Positions 35,729 through 46,841 of a DNA stretch of 64,000 nucleotides are shown one piece after another (the first letter of the stretch is position 1; each line of letters opens with the position of its first letter). The notes below the pieces were generated by a model that saw nothing but the letters and a program-made list of their open reading frames with translations, was not told where the DNA came from and did no database searches. The stretch is taken from NCBI GenBank assembly GCA_016866355.1, contig VGMN01000005.1:62001-126000 (forward strand), written 5' to 3'. This DNA comes from Bacteroidota bacterium (lineage in GTDB: Bacteria; Bacteroidota; Bacteroidia; Chitinophagales; Chitinophagaceae). Both the position numbers and the translations under genes were made by a program.

Positions 35729-38683
35729 TTAGAATAAGTTATATCCATAACTAACATAGTATAAGCCTCCAACATAGGGGCTTCCGAAGCCAGTACGCTG
35801 ATAGTTGTTGGCGATGTTAGTACCACCAACACGGAAAGTGCTCTTTGGATTCTGCGGAGGACGGTAGGTAACCTGCGCATCCCACCATCCGAATGCAGGT
35901 AATGTCCCGGTAATAAAGGCTCCTTCGTAAAAATTACGATCTTGCCATTTGTAGACAACATTGAAGCCAACATTCTTGTAAACATTCTCATTGCGCATAC
36001 CAATATTCACACGATATTTTGGCGCATTGAAGTAACCAACACTTCCAGTTTCTATATCTTGTAGTTTGTCAGAAAATACATTTCCGTATACCACATATTT
36101 TCTTACCCACTGGTACTCAAAACCAACACCCCATCCTGTAGAAGTAACAGGGTCAGCAGAGTTTTGAACGTAAGAAAGGTTAGTGCTTGAGAAAGGAGAG
36201 TACAAATCAGAATTTGCACCTGTGCGAGATTGCACAAGCGCTACACCAGCTATAAAGTCCTCATAACGGCTGAAATAATAATATGCATCAACAAGTAATT
36301 TTTTGGCTATTACACCTTTGTATCCAATTTCATAAGACTTAACTGTCTCAGGCTTTACGGGCTGGAATCGTGCACGAACCAGGCGATTGGAGTCAGCCAA
36401 TGTACCCGCTCTATAAGAAAGCACACTCGCAGCAGTATAACCCGGACGAGTAGAATTCAGTTTGTAATAGTTCTGGAACTCGGGTAGACAACCCATCAAC
36501 ACGCCAGAACCAGTCACTAAACTGATATATTGGTTTTGGTTGGTAGGGAAACGATACGCAGTCTGGTAAGATAGACGCAAGAAATTCTCCTTAGCCAATT
36601 TGATTACTGCAGATAAACGAGGAGTAAAACGACCCTTGAAATTTGTTTGCTTGTCAAATCGTCCAGATGCGGTAACTGTTAATCCACCATCAAGCAGGCT
36701 TTTCTTCATTTGCAAATAACCACCATACTCGTTTACACGAATTAGTTGTGCCGTATCAGCAAAAAGTGTTCCCTGAGAATTTAAAACCCACTGTTTCCAG
36801 TTGGCTCCAGCCATGAGCTCTACTTTGTCTGAGAAACCACCCATATCTGAAATATTCAACTGTGTCTCTGCAGAATAGAAATCTGTTCTGTCAAGAAATA
36901 AAGCTCCGCCCTTACTGATTGGAGTTGCTTTGATACGGTTCATTGCATCATTAAATGCTTTTGTTCCGGGTATTAAACGTGTAGCATCAGCAGAGGATCT
37001 GGCAGCTTGGTGTAGTGTAAAATCACTGGCTAGTGCCCCATTCAAACGACGACCCTCAGAGAAGGTGCCAATATATAGTGGAAACCAACTACTGCTGGGG
37101 CTAGCTGTTTCATTCAAGAACGCACCTAAAGCGGTGGCATTGTAAGATTTACCAGCATTCTCCTGCGTGGTATACCCGCGAATAAACCAGTTTTTGTGAC
37201 GCAGCTCTAACTTATGTTGCCCCATACTTAAGTTCTTCAAAGAATAACGGTCAGCACCAGTATAAACAGTTGTACCTGCACCAATGTAGCTATTAAAAGA
37301 AAGCTCAAGCTTGTCATTGAATTTATAATGAACGCCTCCATTGAAGCGAACATTCAACGTGTTATAATCTACTAATTGCTGCTCCTCATAACCCGTACGT
37401 GAAACAGTAGCTCCTCCAAAATAATTATTCTTAAGGCCATTATAGAAAGGGAACATTTGATCAATCAATGGCTTTAATTGAGGGCTGTTGATTGCACCCA
37501 ATACAGGTGCTGGAAAGAACGGAAATGTATAGAAACCTTGGCGCTGCGCTTCGGTAGGATAACGAGGATTTCCAATAACGTTATAATAAGCGTTGAGCAA
37601 CGATACAACATCTAGCGCTCCACCTGTAGCACCTAAAATACCCCCACGAATTGATCCTTGTACAAAATTTGCAAAAGCATTCATATTGGCTGCAGTCTCA
37701 TCACCATAGATGTTGATACCATTGAAGTCAGAATTGTTAGTTCTGTTACCCGGCACCACAGCACTGAGGATTCCGATTTGAGCTTTGTTACGGTAGTCTT
37801 CAGCTTCCCAATCAGATCCTTTGACCACAGAGGCAGCTAACTTAATAGCCAATTTATTTTTATAGGCTTTTGCCCAACGGAAAGACCAATCATAGAAAGG
37901 TGCAGCCGCACGTTGCTTTTGATCAACATGCATCATTCCCTGTTTGATATTATAGCTAAAGCCTTGGTATTTGAAAGGATTCTTCGTATTGATAAGAACT
38001 GTTCCGTTCATACCACCAGAGCCATATAAAGCTGAAGAAGCACCAGATAAAACCTCAACGCTTTCTACATCTAAATCAGAGGGACCAACCATGCTTCCCA
38101 CGGCAAAGTTCAAACCTGGAGCTTGGTTATCCATACCATCCATCAGCTGGTTAAGACGTGTATTACCACTGCTAACAAAGCCACGAGTAGTAACGGTACG
38201 GAAAGTCAAACTAGCCGTATGCACGTCTACGCCTTTTAAATTACCAATTGCCTCGTAGAAATTAGGTGCGGCAACATTGCGTAATGCATTTGAGCTCAAA
38301 CGCTCCACTGTAACTGGAGACTCCAGAATACGGGTGGGCGTTCTAGTAGCAGATACCACTACTTCCTGCCCAAGCGATTCATTTACTTTCAGCTCAATGG
38401 ATATCCCAGCAGCTGAGTTCACACTAACCTCCTGGTCAGAAAATCCAATAGAACTAAAAACAAGTGTAATAGGGAGCTTGGAAACTGTGATGGCAAATTG
38501 ACCATCAGCATTCGTATAGGTTCCTTGGGATGTACCCTTAACTACTACAGAAACAGCAGGGACAGTCTCTTTAGATGCTTGGTTGCGCACCGAACCTTTG
38601 ACTGTAACCTGTTGAGCATAAGCAGAAAAGGAAATTAAAAACACCGCAAGTGAAGAAGCTAAGAAATTGTAGCTTATTCTCAT
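35729..38683 (-). CDS. TonB-dependent receptor with carboxypeptidase regulatory-like domain
   Basis: Outer-membrane active transporter of 984 residues. It has a signal peptide (about 1-23, ending AYAQ), a regulatory-like domain (about 27-110, VKGSVRNQASKETVPAV), a plug domain with RTPTRILESPVTVERLS and ALYGSGGMNGTVLINT, then a 22-strand-type barrel ending in Phe. No SusD gene follows, so it is a classical receptor rather than a SusC. It ends at its own terminator, stands alone, and has no regulator nearby. The ligand is unknown. Confidence 0.93.
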   Translation of the reverse strand: MRISYNFLASSLAVFLISFSAYAQQVTVKGSVRNQASKETVPAVSVVVKGTSQGTYTNADGQFAITVSKLPITLVFSSIGFSDQEVSVNSAAGISIELKVNESLGQEVVVSATRTPTRILESPVTVERLSSNALRNVAAPNFYEAIGNLKGVDVHTASLTFRTVTTRGFVSSGNTRLNQLMDGMDNQAPGLNFAVGSMVGPSDLDVESVEVLSGASSALYGSGGMNGTVLINTKNPFKYQGFSYNIKQGMMHVDQKQRAAAPFYDWSFRWAKAYKNKLAIKLAASVVKGSDWEAEDYRNKAQIGILSAVVPGNRTNNSDFNGINIYGDETAANMNAFANFVQGSIRGGILGATGGALDVVSLLNAYYNVIGNPRYPTEAQRQGFYTFPFFPAPVLGAINSPQLKPLIDQMFPFYNGLKNNYFGGATVSRTGYEEQQLVDYNTLNVRFNGGVHYKFNDKLELSFNSYIGAGTTVYTGADRYSLKNLSMGQHKLELRHKNWFIRGYTTQENAGKSYNATALGAFLNETASPSSSWFPLYIGTFSEGRRLNGALASDFTLHQAARSSADATRLIPGTKAFNDAMNRIKATPISKGGALFLDRTDFYSAETQLNISDMGGFSDKVELMAGANWKQWVLNSQGTLFADTAQLIRVNEYGGYLQMKKSLLDGGLTVTASGRFDKQTNFKGRFTPRLSAVIKLAKENFLRLSYQTAYRFPTNQNQYISLVTGSGVLMGCLPEFQNYYKLNSTRPGYTAASVLSYRAGTLADSNRLVRARFQPVKPETVKSYEIGYKGVIAKKLLVDAYYYFSRYEDFIAGVALVQSRTGANSDLYSPFSSTNLSYVQNSADPVTSTGWGVGFEYQWVRKYVVYGNVFSDKLQDIETGSVGYFNAPKYRVNIGMRNENVYKNVGFNVVYKWQDRNFYEGAFITGTLPAFGWWDAQVTYRPPQNPKSTFRVGGTNIANNYQRTGFGSPYVGGLYYVSYGYNLF

Positions 38684-38820
38684 AAAATGGAATTTTGGTT
38701 TAAAATAGAATTGTAAAATACGGGTTTTAGGGGGACTATAAAAATTTAATTTTTAAGCCCTTAGGATAAGTTGTTGAAATCTCAAACTCACTGGTTTACC
38801 GTACTTTACGGCTGCCAACT

Positions 38821-38828
38821 TACTTTCG
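38821..38828 (+). promoter_or_regulatory. -7 box (TACTTTCG, one mismatch) for purC
   Basis: Matches TAnnTTTG except C at position seven. Four bases before the purC ATG, the same spacing as for ung. Confidence 0.45.
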
Positions 38829-38832
38829 AAGT

Positions 38833-39759
38833 ATGTCCAATTTTGAATTTAAAAATCAGACCGGTTTTTATAGGGGAAAAGTGAGAGATGTATATAGCAT
38901 TGGAGAGGATTTGTTGGTCATGATTGCCTCAGACCGCATCTCCGCCTTTGATGTAATACTACCCCGCCCCATCCCATTTAAAGGTCAGGTTCTAAACCAA
39001 ATTGCCAGTCATATGCTAGAAGCCACGCGGGATATTTGCCCAAACTGGTTATTAGCAACGCCTGCCCCGACCGTATCAATTGGCAAAAAATGTGTGCCTT
39101 TAAAAATTGAGATGGTAGTAAGAGGTTACTTGACAGGTCATGCCTGGAGAACTTACAAATCAGGCAAAAGAATACTTTGTGGGGTTGAGATGCCAGCAGG
39201 AATGAATGAAAACGATCAGTTTGATCTTCCCATTATCACCCCTTCTACTAAGGCCGCCGAAGGACACGATGAGGATATTGATGCTAAAACGATAGTGGAA
39301 TCTGGATTAGCCTCAAAAGATGATTGGGGAAAGTTATGTACGATTGCATTACAACTCTTTGAAAGAGGAGCACAAATAGCTGGGGAAAGAGGACTGATTC
39401 TAGTTGATACCAAATATGAATTCGGGAAAATTGGAAATGAGATATATCTCATGGATGAAGTTCACACTCCTGACAGTTCTCGTTATTTTTTTACAGCTGG
39501 TTACAAGGAAAGACAATTGAGGGGCGAACGACAACCGCAGCTTAGTAAGGAATTTGTTCGCGAATGGCTGATTGAAAATAACTTCATGGGTAAAGAGGGA
39601 CAGATAGTTCCTACTATGAGTGACGAGTGGGTCAACACAATTTCCAATCGGTATATTGAGCTATACGAAAAGGTGATCGGAAAACCGTTTATACCTAAAA
39701 AACTGGATAAAAAAGAAATTTTTAACAGGACAACTATTGCTTTACAACAAAGAAGCTAA
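38833..39759 (+). CDS. purC: Phosphoribosylaminoimidazole-succinocarboxamide synthase
   Basis: Joins CAIR and aspartate to SAICAR, using ATP, in purine synthesis. 308 residues, the longer type seen in Bacteroidota and yeast rather than the 237-residue E. coli form. Motifs: [26 protein letters not shown] (split across about 15-40), [36 protein letters not shown], and [13 protein letters not shown]. It is not next to purM. The stop codon overlaps that of convergent trhO in CTAA. The mRNA may be nearly leaderless. Confidence 0.96.
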   Translation: MSNFEFKNQTGFYRGKVRDVYSIGEDLLVMIASDRISAFDVILPRPIPFKGQVLNQIASHMLEATRDICPNWLLATPAPTVSIGKKCVPLKIEMVVRGYLTGHAWRTYKSGKRILCGVEMPAGMNENDQFDLPIITPSTKAAEGHDEDIDAKTIVESGLASKDDWGKLCTIALQLFERGAQIAGERGLILVDTKYEFGKIGNEIYLMDEVHTPDSSRYFFTAGYKERQLRGERQPQLSKEFVREWLIENNFMGKEGQIVPTMSDEWVNTISNRYIELYEKVIGKPFIPKKLDKKEIFNRTTIALQQRS

Positions 39760-40805
39760 GTCTTGTTATCGAAGGGTAACCGGATTGTAGCTAACCTATC
39801 TTTTGCTTTGTTAAAAATATGCTGTCCCTTATCCTTTCCTTTTCTCATTTTTTTTCTCTCCTCCGCTGGTAAATGTAGCGTGTCTTGACAGGCTATTGAG
39901 CAACAACCCTCCATTAAAGTGGCACAGGATTCACATTGGATAAATAGCAGATGACAACCCTCGTTCTTGCAGTTAGTGTGAGTGTCTGCAACGTTTCCAC
40001 ATTGATGACAATGCGCAATCACGTCAGTGGTAATTCTTTCCCCTAGGCGTTCATCAAAAACAAAATTTTTACCAATAAAAAGGCTAGGCATTTTGTTCTC
40101 TTTTACTTGTCTGGCGTAATTAATTACACCCCCCTCTAAGTGAAAAACATTTGAAAAACCTTGGTGCAATAAATAAGCTGAAGCCTTTTCACAACGTATA
40201 CCGCCTGTACAATACATCAATATGGTAGCCTCTTTTTTATCTTTCAAAAAGTTGGCTGCCATGGGAAGTTGCTCCCGAAAGGTATTGGATGGAATTTCAA
40301 TTGCATTTTTAAAATGCCCCACTTCATACTCATAATAGTTGCGCATATCAACAATGATGGTATTGGGATTATGCGCTAGCTGGTTAAACTGCTCGGGCGT
40401 AGCATACTTTCCTTTACGCTGCATACTGAATGTGGGATCATCAATACCATCTGCTACAATTTTATCACGCACTTTGATGTCCAAAACAAAAAAAGATTTT
40501 CCATCATCATGTACGGCTATATTTAATCGTACTCCTTGTAAAGATGTGATAGCATCTAAACTATTACGCAAAGCATCTAATTGATGCGTAGGAACGCTAA
40601 GTTGAGCGTTGACACCTTCAGCGGCAACATAGATTCTACCCAAAACCCCAATGGGTTGTAACGTTTGATAAAATTGATCCCTGAATAAAGCAGGCTGCTC
40701 AATATGAAAATACTGGTAAAAGGAAATAGTAGTGCGCGGCGTTGGATCGTTACCAATTTTTTCTTTTAGTTCTCGCCGGGATACACGGTTATGTAATACT
40801 GCCAT
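39756..40805 (-). CDS. trhO: Oxygen-dependent tRNA uridine(34) hydroxylase (rhodanese family)
   Basis: Homologue of YceA/TrhO, which hydroxylates U34 of some tRNAs to ho5U with molecular oxygen. 349 residues: an N-terminal ferredoxin-like domain (about 25-110), a rhodanese domain (about 120-225) with the active-site cysteine in [12 protein letters not shown], and a C-terminal Cys-rich tail (about 262-305) with several CxxC pairs (CHQCG, CESC, CCSIAC) that could bind zinc. The first part and the catalytic motif fit the family closely. It is monocistronic, overlapping purC by four bases at the 3' end. Confidence 0.9.
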   Translation of the reverse strand: MAVLHNRVSRRELKEKIGNDPTPRTTISFYQYFHIEQPALFRDQFYQTLQPIGVLGRIYVAAEGVNAQLSVPTHQLDALRNSLDAITSLQGVRLNIAVHDDGKSFFVLDIKVRDKIVADGIDDPTFSMQRKGKYATPEQFNQLAHNPNTIIVDMRNYYEYEVGHFKNAIEIPSNTFREQLPMAANFLKDKKEATILMYCTGGIRCEKASAYLLHQGFSNVFHLEGGVINYARQVKENKMPSLFIGKNFVFDERLGERITTDVIAHCHQCGNVADTHTNCKNEGCHLLFIQCESCATLMEGCCSIACQDTLHLPAEERKKMRKGKDKGQHIFNKAKDRLATIRLPFDNKT

Positions 40806-40888
40806 AAAAGAATTTTAGTTCGACTAGAACCCCAATTGCAGGTTGGGCAAAATCCTAAATCAGTGTAAAGATAGGTTCTTTATAAAAA

Positions 40889-43342
40889 CTAGAATCCTTT
40901 GACGCCCAGGCGTATACCCGTTAATTGAATACCCGATGGCTGATAGCCCACCACATAATCAATACGAATCTGTTTCAACAAATTATCTACTCCTACAAAC
41001 CATTCCCAATGATTTTGTAATTGGCTACTATAACAAGCATTGATACCTACTACCAGATAGGGCTTGAGCTTATTCACAATCGGTATTTTATTAGTCAAAA
41101 AACCTTTCAAATTATACTCAAGATGCACCAATGAATAAAAAGGATTGATATGGCTTAACTTATACAGAGAAAGTAGTTGAAAACTATTCAAATATTCGTT
41201 GGCAAGTTGTGAGGCATTACCGTTGAAGTGGATGAAATCAGCCAAGGGCACCGCTTTATTATTCAAAAAGCCCCCCATTGCGAATCGATAGCGGAATATG
41301 CCTTTAAGTTTTAAATTAAAATTGTCTGTTATACCCAAACGCCACTTTGTATAATTCGCGTCATTCCCCATCAGCCTACCCAAGGTTTGGCTCAATTGAA
41401 AACTAAATACTGGCTTATCACTGCCAACATTTATGATTCGCTCCGGTAGCTTTATGTAACGTGCCCCAGGTTGCCAGCGCACAATCAATGTAAAATCAGC
41501 CACCTGATGTCTAGTAATATTTTGACTGACCAATTCACTTGGATAATTTGGAGTATAGTTGCGATTGGGTTTATCTATCCACGTATAGTCAGTTTTATTT
41601 TCGATTGGGGTGCGGTCTTCAAAACGAAAACCCCACTGCATGGATAAACCTGCACCTAAGCCTTTAGCGTACGCGAGTCTCACAACGCGTGCCTCGTAAG
41701 ATTTAATTCGATTTTCTTCATAAAGAAGTGAGGAAAAGGTATTCCCTTTATCAGTTATAGGGCTCTGTCCATTGAACTGCAAAACCTGACGACCAAACCC
41801 CACAATGAATGAACTTCGTAATTGGGTTCCTAATACATAGGAAAAAGTTGCATAAGGATTGAAATGCTGATTGCCAAAGCTGTTTCGTAATACTATATTA
41901 CCATTGAGTTGCTTCCTGGAACCAGAACTATCCCATTTGTATTGCCATCGCAATTGTGGCTGAAGAACAAGCCCCTCTGCAGGATTAAATGAAAGTTGCT
42001 CAAGTACTGAATTAACTGATAAATCAAACTTATTCCTTTTTGTATAAAGCGTTTGACCAGTCAAGAAAAAGCGAGCAGGATTAAATTTATTTCTAATACG
42101 GTTTAATGAATCGAGGTAAGCCGGGTCTCGGCGCTTTTGTTCCAAGCTATCTTTTTTGGTGTAATCAAGCAGTTCTTCTGCCGTTAAAGGGACAGGTCTT
42201 ATTTGATCCCAGTAAGCAACGGACCTACGATTAGCACTATCTGTATACCGAAGCAGAAAACGATCAAAGTATTTTTTAGTCCAGCTTGGCTTGAGCGTGT
42301 ACTCGGTATAAACATTTAAAAAACTACCAAAGGCGTCAAATCCAAATTTTTTTGCAGCTGGATATAACACCTGACTGGCAATACGCCACTCGCCCTTCTC
42401 CTCCTCCCGATACAACTGAACTAATTGTAAGGTATCAACAAACTCGAGTTGCTGAGTGCGAGATAATGCAAGGTCAACAGAATGAAGCTGCCAGTCTTCT
42501 TGTACAATAGTAATCTCTCCTGCAAAAACTGGTTCACTTTTTCTTTTTGGAATTACTTGTATTCGACTAAACAGCTTGTTGTTCTCTACAAATGACCCAA
42601 GCAATTTAAAACGATAATACAAAAAAGCAGAAGCTGAAAGTGGAGAAATAAATCCTCTTGGATTAAGACGAGTACCGGGGAGTACAATGTTTTCATAAAA
42701 AGAATATTGGTCAGGCACTGCTAAACCAAACCCATCACTATCCCCACTGACTTTAGAAGAAACCACTTCAATCTTTTTTTCTTGGCCATTTCGTAGTGCA
42801 TAACGCGAGAGGGTCTCCGCTAAATAAATGAACTTTTTTTTACTGGAATCCCCATCTTCAAAATCAACTTTCTGTGACAAAAACCGAGTTGGATAGTCTC
42901 GTAAACGTAATTGCCCTTTCGAGTAAACCATGCAAGAAAAGGATTGCAAACGCTCTTGGTTGGATTTCTGTTGCTTCAGCATTTCACGTATTAGCCGATA
43001 AGCAGGATCCTCTTTACTTGAAACAATAATTGCTGGTAAGGTTAACTCCTGTTTCAGCAATACAAAATCCAATTGCATCACTACATTGGTCACCGTTATT
43101 ATTCTTTCCTGCTTAGCAAATCCAACATATTGACAGGTGATTTTATATTTTCCAGGGGGTAATGTTAATTCAAATAGACCCTCGCTATTGGCAGAAATAC
43201 CTTGCTTTGTTTCTTGTATCCATATAGAGGCAAATGGAAGCGGATGACCCTCTGCGTCAACTACCCTACCCGTAACCAGCGCAGCATAGGTCTGCGTTAG
43301 ACCAAAAAAAACAAAAAATAATAAGAGAGGTCTGCCAATCAC
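40889..43342 (-). CDS. DUF5686 outer-membrane protein with carboxypeptidase regulatory-like domain
   Basis: 817 residues. A signal peptide (about 1-20), a regulatory-like domain (about 22-100, VTGRVVDAEGHPLPFASIW), then the DUF5686 region beginning AYRLIREMLKQQ and a barrel-like C-terminal half with many aromatic residues, ending in Phe. Probably an outer-membrane protein without a TonB plug. The start is GTG and overlaps the stop of the upstream small membrane protein (GTGA), so translation is coupled. Function of DUF5686 is not known to me. Confidence 0.82.
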   Translation of the reverse strand: MIGRPLLLFFVFFGLTQTYAALVTGRVVDAEGHPLPFASIWIQETKQGISANSEGLFELTLPPGKYKITCQYVGFAKQERIITVTNVVMQLDFVLLKQELTLPAIIVSSKEDPAYRLIREMLKQQKSNQERLQSFSCMVYSKGQLRLRDYPTRFLSQKVDFEDGDSSKKKFIYLAETLSRYALRNGQEKKIEVVSSKVSGDSDGFGLAVPDQYSFYENIVLPGTRLNPRGFISPLSASAFLYYRFKLLGSFVENNKLFSRIQVIPKRKSEPVFAGEITIVQEDWQLHSVDLALSRTQQLEFVDTLQLVQLYREEEKGEWRIASQVLYPAAKKFGFDAFGSFLNVYTEYTLKPSWTKKYFDRFLLRYTDSANRRSVAYWDQIRPVPLTAEELLDYTKKDSLEQKRRDPAYLDSLNRIRNKFNPARFFLTGQTLYTKRNKFDLSVNSVLEQLSFNPAEGLVLQPQLRWQYKWDSSGSRKQLNGNIVLRNSFGNQHFNPYATFSYVLGTQLRSSFIVGFGRQVLQFNGQSPITDKGNTFSSLLYEENRIKSYEARVVRLAYAKGLGAGLSMQWGFRFEDRTPIENKTDYTWIDKPNRNYTPNYPSELVSQNITRHQVADFTLIVRWQPGARYIKLPERIINVGSDKPVFSFQLSQTLGRLMGNDANYTKWRLGITDNFNLKLKGIFRYRFAMGGFLNNKAVPLADFIHFNGNASQLANEYLNSFQLLSLYKLSHINPFYSLVHLEYNLKGFLTNKIPIVNKLKPYLVVGINACYSSQLQNHWEWFVGVDNLLKQIRIDYVVGYQPSGIQLTGIRLGVKGF

Positions 43343-43701
43343 TCCACGTTGGATTTAGTACTACGAAGATAGCATCCTGCCAATGCAGCTATCCCTCCCA
43401 AAAGGCCTCCTAAAATTCCCGTAAGCAGTATCAATGCTGCGGAGGATCCTTGTAATGGAAACAATACGGCTACTTGTTTAGATAAAAGGCTGGCGTTTTG
43501 CCAATCGATCCACCAGGACAGTCCACCCCAAGCAAGGAGCATACCCAAGAAGCCGGCAGCAAAGGCTTTGGAGGGAACCTGATGTAGGGCGATGGCCACT
43601 AGACTAGCCACGGGCACAAATCCCCACCATGGAGAAAGCGACCATAATGAAATTCCTATTCCAGCAAGCATCGTAAGTAGCACTGATAAAAAAAACTTCA
43701 T
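43339..43701 (-). CDS. Small membrane protein, unknown function
   Basis: 120 residues with about four hydrophobic segments (roughly 2-20, 25-42, 47-65, 88-110) and little else. No family that I recognise. It lies between the penicillin acylase homologue (eight bases upstream) and the DUF5686 gene (four-base overlap), so the three form an operon. It could be a membrane partner of either; this is only a guess from position. Confidence 0.75.
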   Translation of the reverse strand: MKFFLSVLLTMLAGIGISLWSLSPWWGFVPVASLVAIALHQVPSKAFAAGFLGMLLAWGGLSWWIDWQNASLLSKQVAVLFPLQGSSAALILLTGILGGLLGGIAALAGCYLRSTKSNVE

Positions 43702-43709
43702 ATAAAAAA

Positions 43710-46151
43710 TTATAATTTATTAAACTCTAACACCCATTTTACTTGTTCGCTAGTACGATCATTCTCTCGCATGTACCAGCATCTATTGTATTCTCCTTTC
43801 TCCCAAGCAGCAATGTTATTGTCATAATAACGACTTCCAGGATTACCACTCTGCCCACCTGGAAAAACTCCATACGCCTCTATTCCATCTATTAAATGAA
43901 CTATCATACGCCAACTTGGGCCATGACTATGTTTAATTGCGTTAACAATGTTACCATAACCACCAACGGCAAGTCCTTTCCTGGCAAATGCAGGTAAGGC
44001 ATCTTTTAATAAATGATAGACACTTGGATTCATGTATCGACTCCATACTAATTTACCCTCGGCTTCCTTTGCCGCTAAAACAAGTGCCGCTTTTTTGAAC
44101 GAACTTGTAACAATCATTGCAAGGGTTTCCACTGCAGGCGTGTTACGATTGTCCGCATACGTATGAAGCGTATCGCGAAGTAACCACTCAATGGTTGTTT
44201 GTTCAATAGGCCATGGAGCCATGGGGTTAGTGCGCTCAATCTCGTCTCTCCAAATAGAAGCTTGAACGGTATCCCAAAAACACTGGAAAACAGTTTGCCC
44301 CTTTGAGTCTGGGGAGGCCATCAAATCCCAATCACGAAAAATTGACAAGTAGGCTAGCTCTTTGCCTTGCAGCTGTTCTTCCTGGATATTGGCTAATAAA
44401 ACAGGACGAAGATCCTCAGCTGAAATGTTGTAATAATCGGCATGTAGTTCCATCATGTCCTTTGGTGTTATACCGGACATGGCTGCCAATTTATTATCGA
44501 TACGAACACCACGCGCAGTGATGTAGCTACCAGGAATAAAATAAGGATAAGTGCCATCGGCTGCACGTTGATTTGCGCTTTGCAAATAACCACGAGCCGG
44601 GTTAATGGCATGCGGATTTTCTTGTTGCGGGATATAACCCTGCCAAAGATAGCTGCTGTCTTCTCCAGGCATTACGTATAACCCCTGCCCTTCCCAACGG
44701 GCAGGAAAACGCCCTTGTTGCCAAATAGCAATATCACCGGTACGAGATGCAAAAATAAAATTCTGACCTGGGCAGGTAAATGTCCGAATGGCCTCTTCGT
44801 AATCTGCATAATTATGTGCCTTGTTCAACTTAAAAAAAGTAAGTCCTTCATTACTTGGATCATGCGCTGCCCAACGAACGGCCAAATTACGATCAGCCGC
44901 CGCAGCATTCGAAAAACTATTATCAAATTGTACAGGACCAAATACTGTGTAGGCCACTGTATCAAAAACAGATAAGCTGTCTTTAACTTTTATTTCCTCA
45001 ATCCGCATTTTAGTGGGCGTCCATTGGTTATTGAACCAATATGCGGAACGTGATTGATCTTTAAATTTAATTTCATAATAGTCTTTCACATCTCGTTGAG
45101 AGTTAGTAACCCCCCAAGCAATACTATCATTGAACCCAATTACTACAAAAGGAGAACCTGGGAGAGAAACGCCATAAGAATTATGGGTGGGCGTTTTCAA
45201 TTGGATTTCAAACCAGATGGAAGGCAGTGACAACTCCAAATGGGGATCATTTGCCAAAATAGGATATCCGCTTTTTGTTTTAGTACCTGCCACCACCCAA
45301 TTATTACTCCCATTGCCTGGATCTGGACGGTCAAGTGACTGTGCTGCTACTGTTGTTTTATTATTAAAATAAACAGAATCTGCATTGACTGGTTTTATTG
45401 GAATAACAGCAGGTTTAGGAAATTCCGTACCTATTGGAACAATCGGTAGCAAAGAATCAGGCACCTGAGGATATAACTGCTGTAACTCATTTGGCATAAA
45501 TATAGATTTAGCATTGGTATTAGCTAAATCCGTTTCTGTGCCAGCTGACAACATTTTGGACATCATCTTTAATAAAAGAGCCGTTTTTAAATTGCTCCAT
45601 TTCTCTGGCTTATTTTGTAACAATTTGTATTCAATGGGCAACGCCGCTTCCGTCAATTGTTCAATGTAAGAATTCACACCGGCTGTATAGGCATCAAAGA
45701 ATGAACGAAACGTAGCATTCGCTTCAATTTCTTTAAGTGCATTCTCAGCTGCAAAAACCATTCCTAGTCGACGCTGCTCTCTGTCAAAATTGATTGCTTT
45801 GCTACCCGCCAGTTCACTTGCTCTTCCCGCAGCAGCCCGGGTTTGTAAATCAATCTGAAAAAGACGAAAACGAGCATGCAGATAACCCTGTACAAAATAT
45901 AAATCTTCTTCGTTTGTTGCAAAAACATGTGGCACTAGTCGTTCGTCAAAATAAACCTCAACAGGACCCTTTATTCCTGTTAACAAAAGTTTGCCTCCAT
46001 AATCTTGGTTAATCGGTTCGGCATTTTGCCAAAACCCATATTGCGGGCTTAAAAATGAACCAAGCGGGGGGATCTTTCCCAATGAATTATCCAATAAAGT
46101 CACCAGGGCAATAGTAATGGCAGTACTACATAAAAAAGGAACAATACGCAT
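43710..46151 (-). CDS. Penicillin acylase family protein (N-terminal nucleophile hydrolase)
   Basis: Periplasmic Ntn-hydrolase of the penicillin G acylase/acyl-homoserine-lactone acylase family, normally made as one chain that cuts itself. N-terminal hydrophobic signal (about 1-20), alpha-chain region with VPHVFATNEEDLYFVQGYLHA, then a spacer of about 80 residues. Ser282 in NGSNNWVV is the expected nucleophile and start of the beta chain; GVTNSQRDVKDYYE and the late NAIKHSHGPSWRM follow. 813 residues. The substrate (amide or lactone acyl group) cannot be told. It heads an operon with a small membrane protein and the DUF5686 gene. Confidence 0.9.
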   Translation of the reverse strand: MRIVPFLCSTAITIALVTLLDNSLGKIPPLGSFLSPQYGFWQNAEPINQDYGGKLLLTGIKGPVEVYFDERLVPHVFATNEEDLYFVQGYLHARFRLFQIDLQTRAAAGRASELAGSKAINFDREQRRLGMVFAAENALKEIEANATFRSFFDAYTAGVNSYIEQLTEAALPIEYKLLQNKPEKWSNLKTALLLKMMSKMLSAGTETDLANTNAKSIFMPNELQQLYPQVPDSLLPIVPIGTEFPKPAVIPIKPVNADSVYFNNKTTVAAQSLDRPDPGNGSNNWVVAGTKTKSGYPILANDPHLELSLPSIWFEIQLKTPTHNSYGVSLPGSPFVVIGFNDSIAWGVTNSQRDVKDYYEIKFKDQSRSAYWFNNQWTPTKMRIEEIKVKDSLSVFDTVAYTVFGPVQFDNSFSNAAAADRNLAVRWAAHDPSNEGLTFFKLNKAHNYADYEEAIRTFTCPGQNFIFASRTGDIAIWQQGRFPARWEGQGLYVMPGEDSSYLWQGYIPQQENPHAINPARGYLQSANQRAADGTYPYFIPGSYITARGVRIDNKLAAMSGITPKDMMELHADYYNISAEDLRPVLLANIQEEQLQGKELAYLSIFRDWDLMASPDSKGQTVFQCFWDTVQASIWRDEIERTNPMAPWPIEQTTIEWLLRDTLHTYADNRNTPAVETLAMIVTSSFKKAALVLAAKEAEGKLVWSRYMNPSVYHLLKDALPAFARKGLAVGGYGNIVNAIKHSHGPSWRMIVHLIDGIEAYGVFPGGQSGNPGSRYYDNNIAAWEKGEYNRCWYMRENDRTSEQVKWVLEFNKL

Positions 46152-46184
46152 AACAGGTATTTGGAGCTGTAAGGTAAGAAAGAT

Positions 46185-46841
46185 TCAGCTTTCCTTTCCA
46201 GTAAGCATTGGCACAAAAGAGAACTGTTCAAATCGTTCAATTCGTAGGTTACCATTTTCTTCATTGGTAACTCGACACATCTGTTGTGTCTCTCCTTCAC
46301 CTACTGGTAGCACCATAACTCCTCCTGGCTTTAACTGTGCTACCAACTTAGGGGGTATATGAGGAGCTGCCGCGGTAATCAAAATTTTATCAAAAGGTGC
46401 AAATGTGGGAAGCCCCTCAAACCCATCCCCATAAAAAAACTTAATGCCGGGTTGAGATTGCAACCACCTGAATTGCTTATTTGATTCGAAGAGTTTACGC
46501 TGCCTTTCAATGGTGTAAACTTGCACCCCCAAAGTAGCCAGGACCACTGCTTGATAAGCGCTACCTGTTCCCACCTCCAATACTTTTTCAAATCTTTTAA
46601 TTGCTAAAAGTTGCGTTTGGTAAGCTACTGTATAAGGATGTGAAATTGTCTGCCCCTCCCCAATAGGAAATGCGCGATTTTCATAAGCAATGTCATCAAA
46701 GGCAGAGTCGAGAAAAAAATGACGTGGTATGTGCCCAATGGCAGTCAATACTTGTTCGCTTGAAATCCCATTGGAACGCAGTTGATCCACTAATTTTTTT
46801 CGTAAGCCTTGGTGTCTATGTTTATCCTCCGTTGGCCTCAT
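46185..46841 (-). CDS. pcm: Protein-L-isoaspartate O-methyltransferase
   Basis: Repairs isoaspartyl residues in aged proteins by SAM-dependent methylation. 218 residues. Typical motifs: HIPRHFF (about 37-43), AFPIGEGQTISHPYTVA (57-73), the SAM-binding VLEVGTGSAYQ (87-97), GDGFEGLP and ILITAAAP. It overlaps the upstream phosphohexomutase by four bases (coupled) and lies 33 bases before the penicillin acylase gene, so the minus-strand genes 48559-40889 may form one transcript. Confidence 0.94.
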   Translation of the reverse strand: MRPTEDKHRHQGLRKKLVDQLRSNGISSEQVLTAIGHIPRHFFLDSAFDDIAYENRAFPIGEGQTISHPYTVAYQTQLLAIKRFEKVLEVGTGSAYQAVVLATLGVQVYTIERQRKLFESNKQFRWLQSQPGIKFFYGDGFEGLPTFAPFDKILITAAAPHIPPKLVAQLKPGGVMVLPVGEGETQQMCRVTNEENGNLRIERFEQFSFVPMLTGKES